Shown here piece after piece: positions 51,000 to 62,400 of a stretch of 64,000 nt of DNA. A program made the position numbers and the translations under genes. Numbering within the stretch: the stretch's first letter is position 1; every line of letters begins with the position of its first letter. The notes beneath the pieces were generated by a model. That model searched no databases. It was not told the DNA's origin and saw nothing but the letters and a program-made list of their open reading frames with translations. The DNA is from Zymoseptoria tritici IPO323 (taxonomy: Eukaryota; Ascomycota; Dothideomycetes; Mycosphaerellales; Mycosphaerellaceae), in contig NC_018211.1 of the NCBI RefSeq assembly GCF_000219625.1, positions 1,612,001-1,676,000 of the forward strand, given 5' to 3'.

Positions 51000-51881
51000 T
51001 CAAACCCTGTCGAGTTCCTCAATCCCCTGTCCCTGCGACAGTTCAACATTCGAAACGATATCGTGCACACCCTGTGCAAAGGCATCATGCTGCTGTCCAA
51101 CTGATCGAAAAAGCAACCATTCCGCCACACATCGGACGTACTCTCTCTTATTTCCTTCATTGACCAGAGCAATACGACTATCCTCGAGCAAATCAAAGAC
51201 TTCGACAGCTCCAAACCTCTCACTTTCGATCGAGAATGTCAGACCTGGCGGAATCTCTTTCTCCAACACGTTCACGATCATGTCATGTCGCTCGAGGTCG
51301 AAGAGCCTCAGATCCTCCATCAAATCCTCAAACGCGATGTCGACAGCTTCAACAAGAAGCATTCGACGAAGCACCGCTCTCGACAGCCGAACAGGAAGCG
51401 TCACCTTGGCACGAATAGCAAGTCCGACCATCTTTCCAGCGAACCTGAATACTGGCAAGTGCTGTGGGTTGAGACCGGAGTATTCGCTCGGATGCATCAC
51501 TCTGCCGTCCGCTGGAGTCGGCGCGAAGAGCGCGAGGTTCGGGTCGAACATCTGAGTGAACACTGCCGCGAGCCATTCTGATGGAGATTGTGACTCTCCC
51601 GTGGTATCGCCTCGGAAGAAGATCTGTAGATCGGTCTGCTTCATATCGGAGCCGCTGGTGTTGTACAGCTTTTGGTATAGATCGAGGAAAGCCTGGTCGC
51701 GGCGGATGTCCAGCCGCATCTTGTAAGGCATACCTTGGTGGACAGTCAAGGCTTTGGCGTCCGAGGGGTGGACTTCTCGCGGAGGGGTGTGGACATCGTT
51801 GTGAGAAGGGGTGTTTCCAACTTTTGGGCCTGGGCTGTAATCTCCCGTGTTGGCGCGTGGGTCATTGTTGTGTACTGGCAT
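51000..51881 (-). CDS. Stand-alone HECT N-lobe-like protein lacking the catalytic C-lobe
   Basis: Intronless, 293 aa, from the ATG at 51881 (MPVHNNDPRANTG); the longer frame starts at GTG. From about residue 50 the sequence follows the HECT N-lobe: 'KMRLDIRRDQAFLDLYQKL', 'PSEWLAAVFTQMFDPNLALF', 'HLPVFRFAGKMVGLAIRAK' (FRFIGRxLGLAL in E3s), 'DLMEDLRLFDLERHDM', 'LTFSIESERFGAVEVFDL', 'VNEGNKREYVRCVAEWLL', 'QHDAFAQGVHDIV'. It stops where the C-lobe should start. No TCxxxL catalytic-cysteine motif is seen downstream on this strand. It could be a non-catalytic E2-binding decoy, a ligase remnant, or a pseudogene; the open, well-formed frame argues against recent decay. Confidence 0.85.
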   Translation of the reverse strand: MPVHNNDPRANTGDYSPGPKVGNTPSHNDVHTPPREVHPSDAKALTVHQGMPYKMRLDIRRDQAFLDLYQKLYNTSGSDMKQTDLQIFFRGDTTGESQSPSEWLAAVFTQMFDPNLALFAPTPADGRVMHPSEYSGLNPQHLPVFRFAGKMVGLAIRAKVTLPVRLSRAVLRRMLLVEAVDIAFEDLMEDLRLFDLERHDMIVNVLEKEIPPGLTFSIESERFGAVEVFDLLEDSRIALVNEGNKREYVRCVAEWLLFRSVGQQHDAFAQGVHDIVSNVELSQGQGIEELDRV

Positions 51882-52362
51882 GGTTGTAAGGGAGGAAGCG
51901 GCGATTGCCTTGACGTCTCTGATGAGGAATGGAAAGAGAAACACTGTACCGTAGTCATGCTGGAGGCATGGAGGCCATAAGGTAGATCATCAAGGACATT
52001 GTTGCCTTGCCTGATAGAGCAGGCAATATTCCGTGCCGGTAAAACCCCAAGGCTTCTGCTTTTTGTGTTTCGATCGTAACTTCCGATCGTTCTGGCCAGT
52101 AATTGCATGTTACGATAATTTCCTGCAGACTCCAAGTCCACGATAGATGCCACGGCGTATAGCATGTCTTGAATATGGGTATTCGTCCAACGACCTTAGG
52201 GTTGTTGGGGTCGTTAGGGTTGTAAAGAAAGAAGATCGGCTTGCCGAGCCGAGCTCCTTCCGAATTTAGCGCGTTTCTGCAACATTTTTCGCGTGGTTCT
52301 GAAGACGGCGAACCACGACATCGAGAAGATGAGATGAATTTGAACATTTTTCTCGGCCAGCA
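51882..52362. promoter_or_regulatory. Divergent intergenic region
   Basis: 481 bp between the HECT-like gene and deoxyhypusine synthase, which point away from each other. No other gene supported. Confidence 0.4.
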
Positions 52363-53512
52363 ATGGCCTCACATACCACTGAAACATCAGCAACAGCTCC
52401 GACAGGTGTCGCTGATGCAGTGCTCAAGCCTTCGGACCCGGTGCCTGCTGACGCCATCCCGGTGAAGGGACTCGACTTTGATGCCTTCAAGGATCGAGAC
52501 ATCACAGTCGCAGAGCTAGTGGATCACCTGAAGCATGTTGGATTCCAGGCTACAGCGATTGGGCAAGCGGTCGAGATTGTCAATGGAATGGTAGGTGGCG
52601 TCCTTCATGCCTTTCCTCAAACATCATATTCACATATCTCATCAGAAAGACTGGCGCGACCCCGAAACCAACGAGAAAACTACAATCTTCCTCGGCTACA
52701 CCTCTAACCTCATCTCCTCCGGCCTGCGCGAGACTCTCCGCTGGCTAGTCCAACACCACCACGTCTCCGCCATCGTGACCACCGCCGGCGGCGTTGAAGA
52801 AGACTTTATCAAATGCATGGGCCAAACCTATCTCGGATCCTTCTCCACTCCAGGAGCCGCCTTGCGCGCAAAAGGCATGAACCGCATTGGAAATCTGGTC
52901 GTGCCGAACGATAATTACTGCCACTTCGAGGACTGGATCATGCCGATTTTGGATACCATGCTGGAGGAGCAGGAAGCGTCGAAGTCGAGTGAGGAGCCTC
53001 TGCACTGGACACCTAGCAAGATCATCGCTCGGTTGGGAAAGGAGATCAACGACGAGAGTTCAGTCTACTACTGGGCCTACAAGAATGATATCCCTGTCTT
53101 CTGCCCGGCTCTGACGGATGGCAGTCTGGGCGATATGCTGTACTTCCACACCTTCAAGTCCTCACCAGCGCAACTCTGTGTCGACATTGTCGAGGACATA
53201 CGGAAGATCAATACCCTCGCGGTGCGAGCGAAGCGCACGGGTATGATTGTACTTGGGGGCGGGGTCGTCAAGCATCATATTGCGAATGCGAATCTGATGC
53301 GCAATGGAGCGGAGAGTGCGGTGTTTGTGAACACGGGGCAGGAGTTTGATGGGAGTGATGCCGGAGCGAGACCGGATGAGGCGGTCAGTTGGGGCAAGAT
53401 CAAGGCTGATGCGGCGAGTGTGAAAGTGTACGCTGAAGCTACGGTGGCTTTTCCTTTGATCGTGGCGGCTACTTTTGCGAAGGTCAGGGAGACTGTGGGT
53501 AAGACGAGTTGA
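52363..53512 (+). CDS. DYS1: Deoxyhypusine synthase
   Basis: NAD-dependent transfer of the aminobutyl group of spermidine to eIF5A lysine, the first step of hypusine formation. Exons 52363-52590 and 52646-53512; intron 55 nt (GTAGGT...ATCAG). Product 364 aa. The splice creates '[30 protein letters not shown]', a hallmark region. Further blocks: '[14 protein letters not shown]', '[19 protein letters not shown]', '[29 protein letters not shown]', '[25 protein letters not shown]', and the active-site '[10 protein letters not shown]' with the lysine at 327 that forms the enzyme intermediate. Length is normal. Confidence 0.97.
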
Positions 53513-54195
53513 GCAGTAAGAATGAGACTTGGCAGATGCTCAAGTAATGTTGTCAGACCTTCATAAATCCTCTCCATCGTTCTCTGCTATGTCAGCCTGA
53601 GGCAGCACTCATGGCTGCAAAAGTTCGGCTCAAGATCACCAACTAGCGGACCCTTGTCCGGCGAAATGTGGGGCAATGTTCGCGCTAGCATGTGAGAGGC
53701 CTCCAAGCTCCATCACGCGTGAGCTGCTGTGTCTTCGACTCCTCTGCTGCCTGTCACTTTTGTTCAACACTCATATCGACTTCAGCTTGCAGGGAGAGAT
53801 AGACCACCTTACAACGACTTCAACACATTCACTTCGCCTCAGCCCTCTCAACTGAGCTCCTTCACCACCGGCAGAACGTTTACCGCCGAGACGGAGCTAT
53901 CAGTCACATGTGAAGACAATCACAAGGTCGGAGCTCTTGTCCGACAATAATTCATGCGTTTGCTTGCTATTGTCGGAAAAGGACGACGGCGGTAGAGAAA
54001 TTCTTCTGACTTGCGACTAATGCAAGCAACCTTCATCAACTTTTCCCATCCTTCTTGGTACTACCGTCTTCGACTTCTGGTACCAGCGGACAACTCAGCC
54101 TTGGTCACTGCAGTATCTCGGCCCACTGCCTTTTCTCACCTCCACAGACAGACTCAGCTTTCGACTCACCAATTATATCCACATCACCAGCCATC
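53513..54195. other. Intergenic region
   Basis: 683 bp between DYS1 and the MATH-RING gene. A short plus frame at 53729-53950 lacks any domain. The last 150 bp are CT-rich, probably a leader. Confidence 0.4.
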
Positions 54196-56802
54196 ATGGA
54201 CGCTCCAGATGAGCTCCCTCCACCTCCTCCGCCCGCTTTCGACTTCACCGCCGGCGGTATACCTCCACGACCTGCAATCCTCGCTCATGCTCCGACAATC
54301 ATGCCGAATCCATTCGCAGCAGTTCCAGTCCCAGTCCCGCAAACCTCATTCTCTCAACAGACCGAGAGCTCACAAGATCCGGAGCCAGACTCCGAAGACA
54401 ACTCCAACAGCGAGCACGACGAGAGTGAAGACGAAGAGCCACGACCATCTCGATGGACGCCAATCATAGAAGACAAGTCGGAGCCATGTGCAGATGAGCT
54501 GGCCTACATCGCCAGTCGGGAAGAGCACAGTGCGATGGATCATGCATACTGGGAGAAGGAGACATTCTTCGAGCTCAACGATCCTGATCTGGTTCCTCTG
54601 GAGAGTGGTCGGATTGACTGGCTTGTCCAAGGTGTCAATGGTACCAAGGAGAACCCCAACAATGAAGTCTGCATGCGTTCTCCTATCGTGCGTATTGCAG
54701 GACTGGACTGGCAGATCAAGTTCTATCCCAAGGGCAACCAATCTGAGTACCTAAGCGTCTATCTCGAGTGTGTGAGCATGCTCTCACCCGACTACGCCGA
54801 GACCGAAGACTTTCTCGATCCACCATTCCCATTCCTCAAGGGCACCGAACAGACCAAGAAGCGTCGCTCTGTGGCAGCTCAGATATCCGTCGTCATGTAC
54901 AATCCTGCCGAGCCGCGTGTCTACGAAGTTCAGACCGAAGCTCATCAATTCCACAAAAAGCAAGCAGACTATGGCTGGCTGTACTTCACCCGCTATCCTC
55001 GTTACGACTTCCATGTTCGCCAGCACACCCAACGACAGGCCATCCTGCGAGACGATAAGCTTGCGTTCAAAGCATACATTCGTGTCATCCAAGATCCCAC
55101 CGGCAGTATGTGGGAACACAGCGGCCGTTTACCAGATCAGATCACCTCTGTCACGGGTCTCAGACCCTTTACCAAGTCTCTTCAGTACATTGCCAGCGCT
55201 GTTCCGTTGCTTCACTTCTCTCCTTTCCGCAAATTCGTCCAAGATCTGGAACCAAACACCCGTGTTGCACAGTGGCTGCAACCACTTCTGCTGAAGATGT
55301 ACACTCGGAAGAGATCTGCGAGCTATGGTTCGCCTGGCACAGTCTTCGAGGGAGACGTCATGGAAATGCTTTGGAAAATCTCCATCGCCTTCCACGAGTC
55401 GTACGATGGCGAAAAGCAAGCGATGTGGCATGCTCTCGTTGGCCGATTCCATGCGGAGGGAGGGTCTGCTTGCGGCACGAATCGACTCAACACCAAAGAT
55501 TACCCTTCAATACAAGCTGCAGTGAACGCACATCCGAAGATCATTGAATGTCCGCAATTGTTGACATTGGAACTGCAGCGCCACGAACACGACAAGAAGG
55601 CTCGCAAGTGGCAGAAGTTGACCAACAAAGTTCAAGTTGACGACCACATCGAAGTCAACGGCGTTCGATACACCCTCTTTGCATTCATCACGCATTGTGG
55701 TCACATCACATCTTCCCGCTACAATACCTATGTCCGTCCGCGAGGCATCGGAAAGGGCTGGTACGGGTATCAGGATGCGCTTGTGACTCGATTGACCGAG
55801 AAGCAAGCTCGAGACAGACATTCGGGCTCGTCCGCCAATGACGGTCTTCCGAAGACACCAGATGAGAAGATCGAGAACGGCTACGACTCCCCCTTCAGCG
55901 AGTTTCATGAGCCACGCAGTGAGGTCACCTGTGCGGTCATGTACGTCTGCGACAACATTGCCGACGACACTTTCAACGCTCCATCCGTGGAAATGTGGGT
56001 GCCACCATGCCTCATCAAGCCCGAACAGCTCACTCTCGCACTCGCTCCCGACCAGCTCCCAAAGACGGCCATTCACGAGGAGTTCCCCGACCTCCCTGCA
56101 GCGATGTCCGACCGAACTGAAGTCGACACTCCCGAACCCGAATCTCAAGCCGACGACCTCGCGGCGAGCATCTCCCGTGCCGCCGGCGCCGACACTCCCG
56201 AGCCAGTCCTCATGGACGGCGAAGACACCATCATGCGCGACGCCGACGACTCTTCCATCTACTCGATCGAGACCCTCGACGCCATCCCCGCGACATCTGA
56301 CACTGACCTCGAAAAGGGCACAGTCGCCTGGCTCGGCCGCGCCTACTACGAAGGCCACTGGCGCGATCGCCTCTACCACGGCGGCGGCCACCTGATTGCC
56401 ACCAACGGCGACGAGTACCTCGGTCGCTTCCACAACGGCCTCCAACACGGCTACGGCAAGATGATCTACGCCGGCACAGGCGATATCTACGAAGGCGAGT
56501 GGGCGGAAGGTCGCCATCACGGCAAGGGCAAACTGACGGAAGACGCGACGAAGAATGTCTTCGAGGGGAGTTGGAAGGAGGGTAGGAAACATGGTGAGTT
56601 CGTGCTCAAGGGCAATGTCACCGAGGAGGATAAGAGTCAGTGTACGATCTGCTATGATCGGGAGATTACTACGGCTTTCTATGATTGTGGGCATGTGGTT
56701 GCTTGCAGGGAGTGTGCGAGCGTGATTGAGAATTGTCCTGTTTGCAGGAGGAGGGTGGTGGCGCGGCTGCAGCTTTATGGGGTGAAGCTTTTGGCTGGAT
56801 AG
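54196..56802 (+). CDS. MATH / USP-like / MORN / RING fusion protein
   Basis: Intronless, 868 aa, ATG at 54196 (MDAPDELPPPPPP; the earlier frame starts at TTG). Order: a Pro-rich then acidic disordered N-terminus; MATH/TRAF-like domain from about 139 ('RIDWLVQGV', 'WQIKFYPKGNQSEYLSVYLECV'); a USP-like fold from about 320. The Cys-box position reads 'TGLRPFTKSLQYIASAVPLLHFSPFR' where active USPs have GLxNxGxTCYMN, so the nucleophile is missing. The His-box position reads 'THCGHITSSRYNTYVRP' where GHY is expected, so the histidine is also missing. Three or four MORN repeats start near 717 ('YYEGHWRDRLYHGGGHLIA', 'YLGRFHNGLQHGYGKM', 'YEGEWAEGRHHGKGKL'). A C-terminal C3HC4 RING (816-850, CTIC...CPVC) has the IAP-like shape 'DCGHVVACRECA'. 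Likely a ubiquitin ligase that uses a dead USP fold for binding. Confidence 0.88.
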   Translation: MDAPDELPPPPPPAFDFTAGGIPPRPAILAHAPTIMPNPFAAVPVPVPQTSFSQQTESSQDPEPDSEDNSNSEHDESEDEEPRPSRWTPIIEDKSEPCADELAYIASREEHSAMDHAYWEKETFFELNDPDLVPLESGRIDWLVQGVNGTKENPNNEVCMRSPIVRIAGLDWQIKFYPKGNQSEYLSVYLECVSMLSPDYAETEDFLDPPFPFLKGTEQTKKRRSVAAQISVVMYNPAEPRVYEVQTEAHQFHKKQADYGWLYFTRYPRYDFHVRQHTQRQAILRDDKLAFKAYIRVIQDPTGSMWEHSGRLPDQITSVTGLRPFTKSLQYIASAVPLLHFSPFRKFVQDLEPNTRVAQWLQPLLLKMYTRKRSASYGSPGTVFEGDVMEMLWKISIAFHESYDGEKQAMWHALVGRFHAEGGSACGTNRLNTKDYPSIQAAVNAHPKIIECPQLLTLELQRHEHDKKARKWQKLTNKVQVDDHIEVNGVRYTLFAFITHCGHITSSRYNTYVRPRGIGKGWYGYQDALVTRLTEKQARDRHSGSSANDGLPKTPDEKIENGYDSPFSEFHEPRSEVTCAVMYVCDNIADDTFNAPSVEMWVPPCLIKPEQLTLALAPDQLPKTAIHEEFPDLPAAMSDRTEVDTPEPESQADDLAASISRAAGADTPEPVLMDGEDTIMRDADDSSIYSIETLDAIPATSDTDLEKGTVAWLGRAYYEGHWRDRLYHGGGHLIATNGDEYLGRFHNGLQHGYGKMIYAGTGDIYEGEWAEGRHHGKGKLTEDATKNVFEGSWKEGRKHGEFVLKGNVTEEDKSQCTICYDREITTAFYDCGHVVACRECASVIENCPVCRRRVVARLQLYGVKLLAG

Positions 56803-57243
56803 AGAATGGGAGGACAAGGTTTCGATGAGTCGAAAGAGTCACAGAGAATGAACATGACGATGGATTAAGCATGGGCATGCTCTCGGCATATGACACGACT
56901 GCTGTTCAGAGGAGGAGCCCGAGCTGTCCTACCAGACTGCCTTCACGTTAGTTTAGCGAGCGTTTTTGATAAGCTTACGATACCCACACGATACGAATAA
57001 TGGAATGAAGCCCATATCACAAGCACCCGAGAACAAGTGAACGTCTCGTCAGTGCTCTCCCATCCGTCTAAGCCAACCTCGTGTGATCGTACGCCACTCT
57101 TCATTGAAAATATACACATCCTGCAAAAGACCGAACTCCCATCATGATAAACGAAGGCATGTGAGGGTATTCGATAACAACAAACCCGCAAAGCAAGCGA
57201 GCGAAACGCAATTCTTCCACTGTCGACCGCAGGGCAAGCCTCC
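56803..57243. other. Intergenic region between convergent genes
   Basis: 441 bp; both flanking genes end here. No gene seen. Confidence 0.4.
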
Positions 57244-59101
57244 TCAACCAGAAACCTGTCTCGCCCCAGTCCTCGCCATGATTTTCGCCCTCGCGATCGC
57301 CATCCTCTCCTCTCTCGCCTTGTCCTCGCCTTTCACCTCAACAGCTGTCAACGTCACGGCTGCCAACTTCGCGCGTTCAACAGCAGGAGCACTAATCCTC
57401 GCCCACGCCGCGCTCGGCTTGAACTCATCCTCCTGTCCTGTCCCGTCACTTCGTTTGCTCACCTTGATCGCCGTAGCCGGTGAGATATTCTCCTTCGCCA
57501 CTGTCGGAGGAGAACGTCGTGCAGGCCGCATCGCCAGAGGTCGAACAGGAACCGGTGAGCCAGTGAGGATATTTGGACGTTCCCAAGTTGAAGGAGATGA
57601 ATCAGGTATTGTCGGAAACTCGAACTTGACGCAGTCGTCTTTGTCTGCGTCTTTCGGAGGTGGTGGGAGTGGGTGGTCTTTGATCTTCGGAGATCGCAGG
57701 GGTGAGTCGGCGCGAGTTTCTCGTTCGGGCGAGGGTGGTTGGAGACCCATTGAGAGAGCGACGGAAAGGGTGTCTTGCGGGAGAGTATTGATGCTGAGTG
57801 CTCCGAGAGCGTTGGACGGGAGGACCGGCGGAGTGGAGCGAGTGGGTTTGGGCGATGTTGGACTTGGGACTGGTTTTGCTCGGGAGAGGGTTGAGGATGT
57901 TGGTGGTGATGGTACTTTTGAATCTGCTGTTGTTCGTGTTTGGAGGTCTTGTAATCGCGGTCTTCGGCCTGGTGCGGGAGTAGGTCCTGGTGGTGTCTCA
58001 TTTGATGTGTTGTTGTCGCCCAGGGCGTCCTTCTGTGGCTCTTCGACCTTGTCCCTCGCTCGTCGTGACCTCAATACTTCTGGCTCAGGCTTCTCTGCTC
58101 GACGATATCCCGATGTTCCGAACGCCCTCTTGCTCCGCACCAGCTCCTCGACTGCGGTCTCCTTCTCTGCATTAGCTGTCTGTAGTTGTTCCTTCAATTG
58201 CTTGAGCTGATCCTGGAGCTCTGCGTTCAAATTTTCCAGTCGCTTCGTCTTTTCTTGTTCCTGCCGAAGCTCATCTTCCATTTCTGTGCACTTCATGTCC
58301 TTCTCCCGAGCAAAAGTCTTTGCCATTTGCTGCTTCTTCACAAGCTTTCTCAACTCGCGCTCCGTCTTTTCCCTGTATTGTTCGTATTCAAGCTTGATGT
58401 TCCGCTGCTCCGAATCGGAGTGCGAGTCTGACAAGTCCTGCATGATGTCTGCTTCTTCCTTCGCTATATTCGTCCTGATCGGTGTGCCTGTCTTCCGCTT
58501 CGCCGATTCATCGCGCGCCTGCTCCAACGCTGCCGTGAGCTTACTCCTTCCTCTTGGCTTCTCAGACGAAAGCGGCTCGTCTGCTGTAGACTTAACGAAA
58601 GGGCTCGGAAATTTGCCAGGACAGTCATCTGGTATGCCACTCTTGCTTTTCCCAGCTCTTTTCCCTTCGTTGTCCACCACTCCATCTCCGAAGGACACAT
58701 TCTTGCGCCGCGCAGCAGCAGTGCCTGGCGTCATCAAGATGCCTTTGGTCGGAGAGACCAGTGGCTCTGCATCTATCACATCCTCCACTCGACCTATCGT
58801 TTGCGCGTCGTTGGTGCTCCTAGGCCGGACCATCGACGGTCTCGCGTTCGGTCGAGGCTTGCCATTTTCGGTATTCGAGTGTCGACGTGGTGCTTTCGCT
58901 TGGACTGTCGCTGGCGTTCCGAATAGAGCATGCTTGAATGCGCGTACTGCGAAGACTGGTGCAGGCGTCTCCGGTGGCTCTGCATTGCCAGTCGTACTAC
59001 CTGCATCTATGCCAATGTCAGCTCCGCCAATGCCTGCCTTTTGGTGGGGTATGCTCACCTGCAACCTCTTGCACCTTTGCTCCCGCAAGCCAATGAAGCA
59101 T
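57244..59101 (-). CDS. CUT12: Spindle pole body-associated Cut12-like protein
   Basis: Spindle-pole protein that couples Plo1/CDK activity to mitotic entry in fission yeast. Exons 59101-59059 and 59000-57244; intron 58 nt (59001-59058, GTGAGC...TGCAG). Product 599 aa from MLHWLAGAKVQEV; a further in-frame ATG at 59122 would add seven residues but has weak context. The splice joins to 'GSTTGNAEPPETPAPVFAVRAFKHALFGTP', the usual Cut12 N-terminus. The signature 'KGILMTPGTAAARRKNVSFGD' contains a KNVSF PP1-docking-type motif. A coiled coil lies in the middle ('KRLENLNAELQDQLKQLKEQ'), then a Pro/Ser-rich C-terminus. An unspliced frame continues to 59196 from a TTG and is not the real start. Divergent from GCN2. 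Confidence 0.88.
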
Positions 59102-59484
59102 TGTTGGATGTTCGCTATACATGCAGCATAGTTATCGTAGTAGTGAGCGGCTGAGTGAAGTTCTTGAGGAAAGACGTTAGACGTTGTGTTGTACAAGGAC
59201 GTTGCTTGCTGGATCTTCGGCTTGCGTGAACGCGAAAGTAAACAGAGCGATAAGATAAGCGAAACCTTAAATTTCTAGCGCCCTTGCCTTGAACGTCCCG
59301 CTATCCTTGTGACTGGAACATGAGTGAATCTGTACAAACTATCAACTTCCCGTATAGACGCTCTCAACAAAAAACAAAAGACGTACTTCTTTCCAACAAG
59401 TATGCCATCCGCTGCGTAGTCTACAGCTTCGGCTGTATTCACAATCTGTCTCTCCATGAGACCACGCAGACAACCACCTTGAGC
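59102..59484. promoter_or_regulatory. Divergent promoter, CUT12 / GCN2
   Basis: 383 bp between the two starts. An ATG at 59320 is open and in frame with GCN2 and could add 55 codons. Confidence 0.45.
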
Positions 59485-62400
59485 ATGGCACCAAAACCCA
59501 AAAAGACAGCAGCCAAACACGATGTGCAGAACACTGCAGACACCACTGCGCAGGTCAACGCCCACATCAGCAATTCCGAAGCCCAGCAAAATGAAATCGA
59601 GGTTCTGTCCGCAATCTTCGCGGAGGACTTCCAGGATCATGTCACGACCAATGCGTGGAACAAGATGAAAGAACATGCTTTCAAGCTGGTTGTACGCTGT
59701 CCTTCAGCTCCGGACGAGACTGTCACTTTGTCCGTCAAGTACACGGCCACGTACCCTAAGACGGAGCCGATCCTGTCAATTCAAGGTCTAGAGAAGTTTC
59801 ACGGGCGGACCCAGGAGAAGATCCGCGAGCTGGTTGCAAACATGCCGAAGAAGCTCGTTGGGGGAGAGGTCTTCATCGATGTCATCACCAATGAAATTCA
59901 GGATGCACTTGAAGAGGCATACACTGCCAGGATGGAAGGAACTTTGCAGAGTCTGGACGCCGAACGCGCTAGCGCCGTGGAAGACGCCCAGGCTCAGGCA
60001 GAGGACGTCAAAGAAGCCGAAGCTCGCCGTCAAGCAGAGGCAGATGCAGAGAAGGACAGAAAGATGAAGGTTCAACTTGAGCAGGAGCTCAAGAAAATGG
60101 ACAAGCGAAAATCGAGGCCTGCATCCGAGTTGAACGATACAGGCAAGAACGAATCCGCTCCAGAGGTCATTACATTTGATCAGGCTGGGTCGATTTCAGT
60201 CGGGAACGACACTCAATCTTTCACGAAAGTGACGATTAACGGCCTTCTCTCGCGACACCGGACTTACCTTGGAACGCCCCATGTGTCGAGCCATTCCAAC
60301 TTGCCATATGCGGCCCTACCTCTGGTTACTATCAAGCGCAAAATCATCCAGAAGAGCCGTGCCGATATCATTGCCCTTGAGGACATCCTGAATAGGGCAC
60401 ACATGATTTCACACCAGAATCTGTTGAATGTACTGACGTTTGTGGTAGCGAAGAAGGACGACCTCAAGTCCGAGCTAATCTTGTGCCGTCAATATTCAGA
60501 CAGAGGAAGCCTTCACGACTTGCTTGAAATGAGCAGCAGGCTGCATCCCAGTAAGGCTCGTCAGTTCACCATCGAACTTCTGGAAGCAACGCAGTTCCTT
60601 CACACGAGTGGTATGACGCATGGTAAGATCAGAACCCGTACAGTCTACCTTACCAGCCACCCAACTCTATCGGTGAAGCTCGCCGCTTTTGGATATGCCA
60701 AGCTTTTGGGTGAGCACCGGCATGATATTCCAATCAAGTGGGAGTCACCGGAAGTCCACTCGACGGCTCTTGCTCCTCAGAAGAGATGCGATGTTTGGGA
60801 TCTCGGTATCGTGGTAGTGCAGATGTTCCTTGGTATCTCCACGCTTGAGGAGCATCAGTCGCCATCTGTGATGATGAGCGCTTTGAATTTGTCAGAGCCA
60901 TTTGCAGACCTTCTGAACAAGTTTTTCGCCCCGAACACCGCGAGACTGCTATCACCCTTCGACATACAGGCATCAGAGTTCTTCCGGACTGAATGCACTG
61001 TGCTGGACGATGCCTCTGAGGTGCTCAGCTCACCCGGTCGGACAAGAAAGCCAAGTTCGGGCCTGGACGGCACGATAGCACGTCGATTGAGACACAACTC
61101 TTCCAACGTAGTCGAACCAATGTCGCGATATCTATCAGACTTCGACGAGCTTGGTCGTCTAGGGAGAGGCGGGTTCGGAGAAGTAGTCAAGGCTCGGAAC
61201 AAGATTGACGGTGCGGTTTATGCCGTGAAGAAAGTCAAGCAAGCACCGCAGCTGCTTGACCAAGTGCTTTCTGAAGTCATGCTTCTCAACAGACTGAACC
61301 ATCCATACGTAGTGCGTTACTACTCCACATGGCTGGAGAATAACACAGCCACGACAATTCAGGAGGATGCAGTGTCGGATACTGAGGAAAGCGTCTCCGA
61401 TAGCCGGCGAATCGATTTCGGACATCCAAGTGCTGGAGGTCTCGATTTCGTGAGCTCCAGTGGCTACGGTGGCTTCGGCGAAGGCGACGAAGACGATAGC
61501 GAGGATACTGACGATGATGATTACGATGACAACGATAACGACGACGACGATGACACCGATGACTTTCGCAACAAGCAAGAGATTGACGATGATTATGACC
61601 CTTTTGAGCGCAGCAGCGACGGTGAAGCTCAAAGTGAAACTACCACGGCTAGCGACACAGCAGAGAAACCTCGCCCGAACGCCCAGCTCCAAAGACATCG
61701 CTCGGATCCTCGACGTTTACCATCAACGCTTTACATTCAGATGGAACTCTGCGATCTCCGCTCCTTACGAGATCTAATCTACAAGGGACTGAGCGAGGAC
61801 GACTCCTGGAGGTTCGTCCGACAAATCACAGAGGGTCTGGCCCATATTCATGCAGCGCAAATCATACACCGCGATCTGAAGCCTGATAACGTGTTTATTG
61901 ATGCTTTCGGCAATCCCAAGATTGGCGACTTTGGGCTTGCAACGATTGGACAGCAGTTATCCTTCACCGACAAACCGAGTGGATCGAAAACCCGGAGCAG
62001 TGGTGGTGACATGACACGGTCGATCGGCACCGCCCTATATGCCGCACCCGAGCTCGCATCCTCGTCTGGGTCCTCGTACACCAACAAAGTCGATATGTAC
62101 TCGCTCGGCATCATGTTCTACGAGATGAACCAGCGCTTCGGCACGGCAATGGAAAGGATCACCGAGCTACAGAAGATTCGTGAGCCGGGTCACGCATTGG
62201 GACCGGCATTTCAGGCCGATGGTGACAAGGCTGCTCAGGGTAAGTTGATTACAACCCTGGTCGCACATAAACCCAGTGGGCGACCAAGCAGTGCTGAGCT
62301 ACTCCGCTCTGATCTGCTACCTATGAAGATCGAGGATGAAACTCTGCGGAAGATGATGAGTGGTCTCACGGATGCAAGCTCACCGTACCACCAACAGCTG

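Noticed and set aside
50207..51223. 338-codon minus-strand open frame between SNT1 and the HECT-like gene
   Set aside because: It overlaps the HECT-like gene in another frame, has Cys/His/Arg-rich random-looking composition and no domain or C-lobe motif. It appears to be a chance frame in GC-rich DNA.
55507..56817. 436-codon frame antisense to the MATH-RING gene
   Set aside because: Val/Ala/Gly-rich sequence mirrors the codon bias of the sense gene; the sense frame has clear domains.
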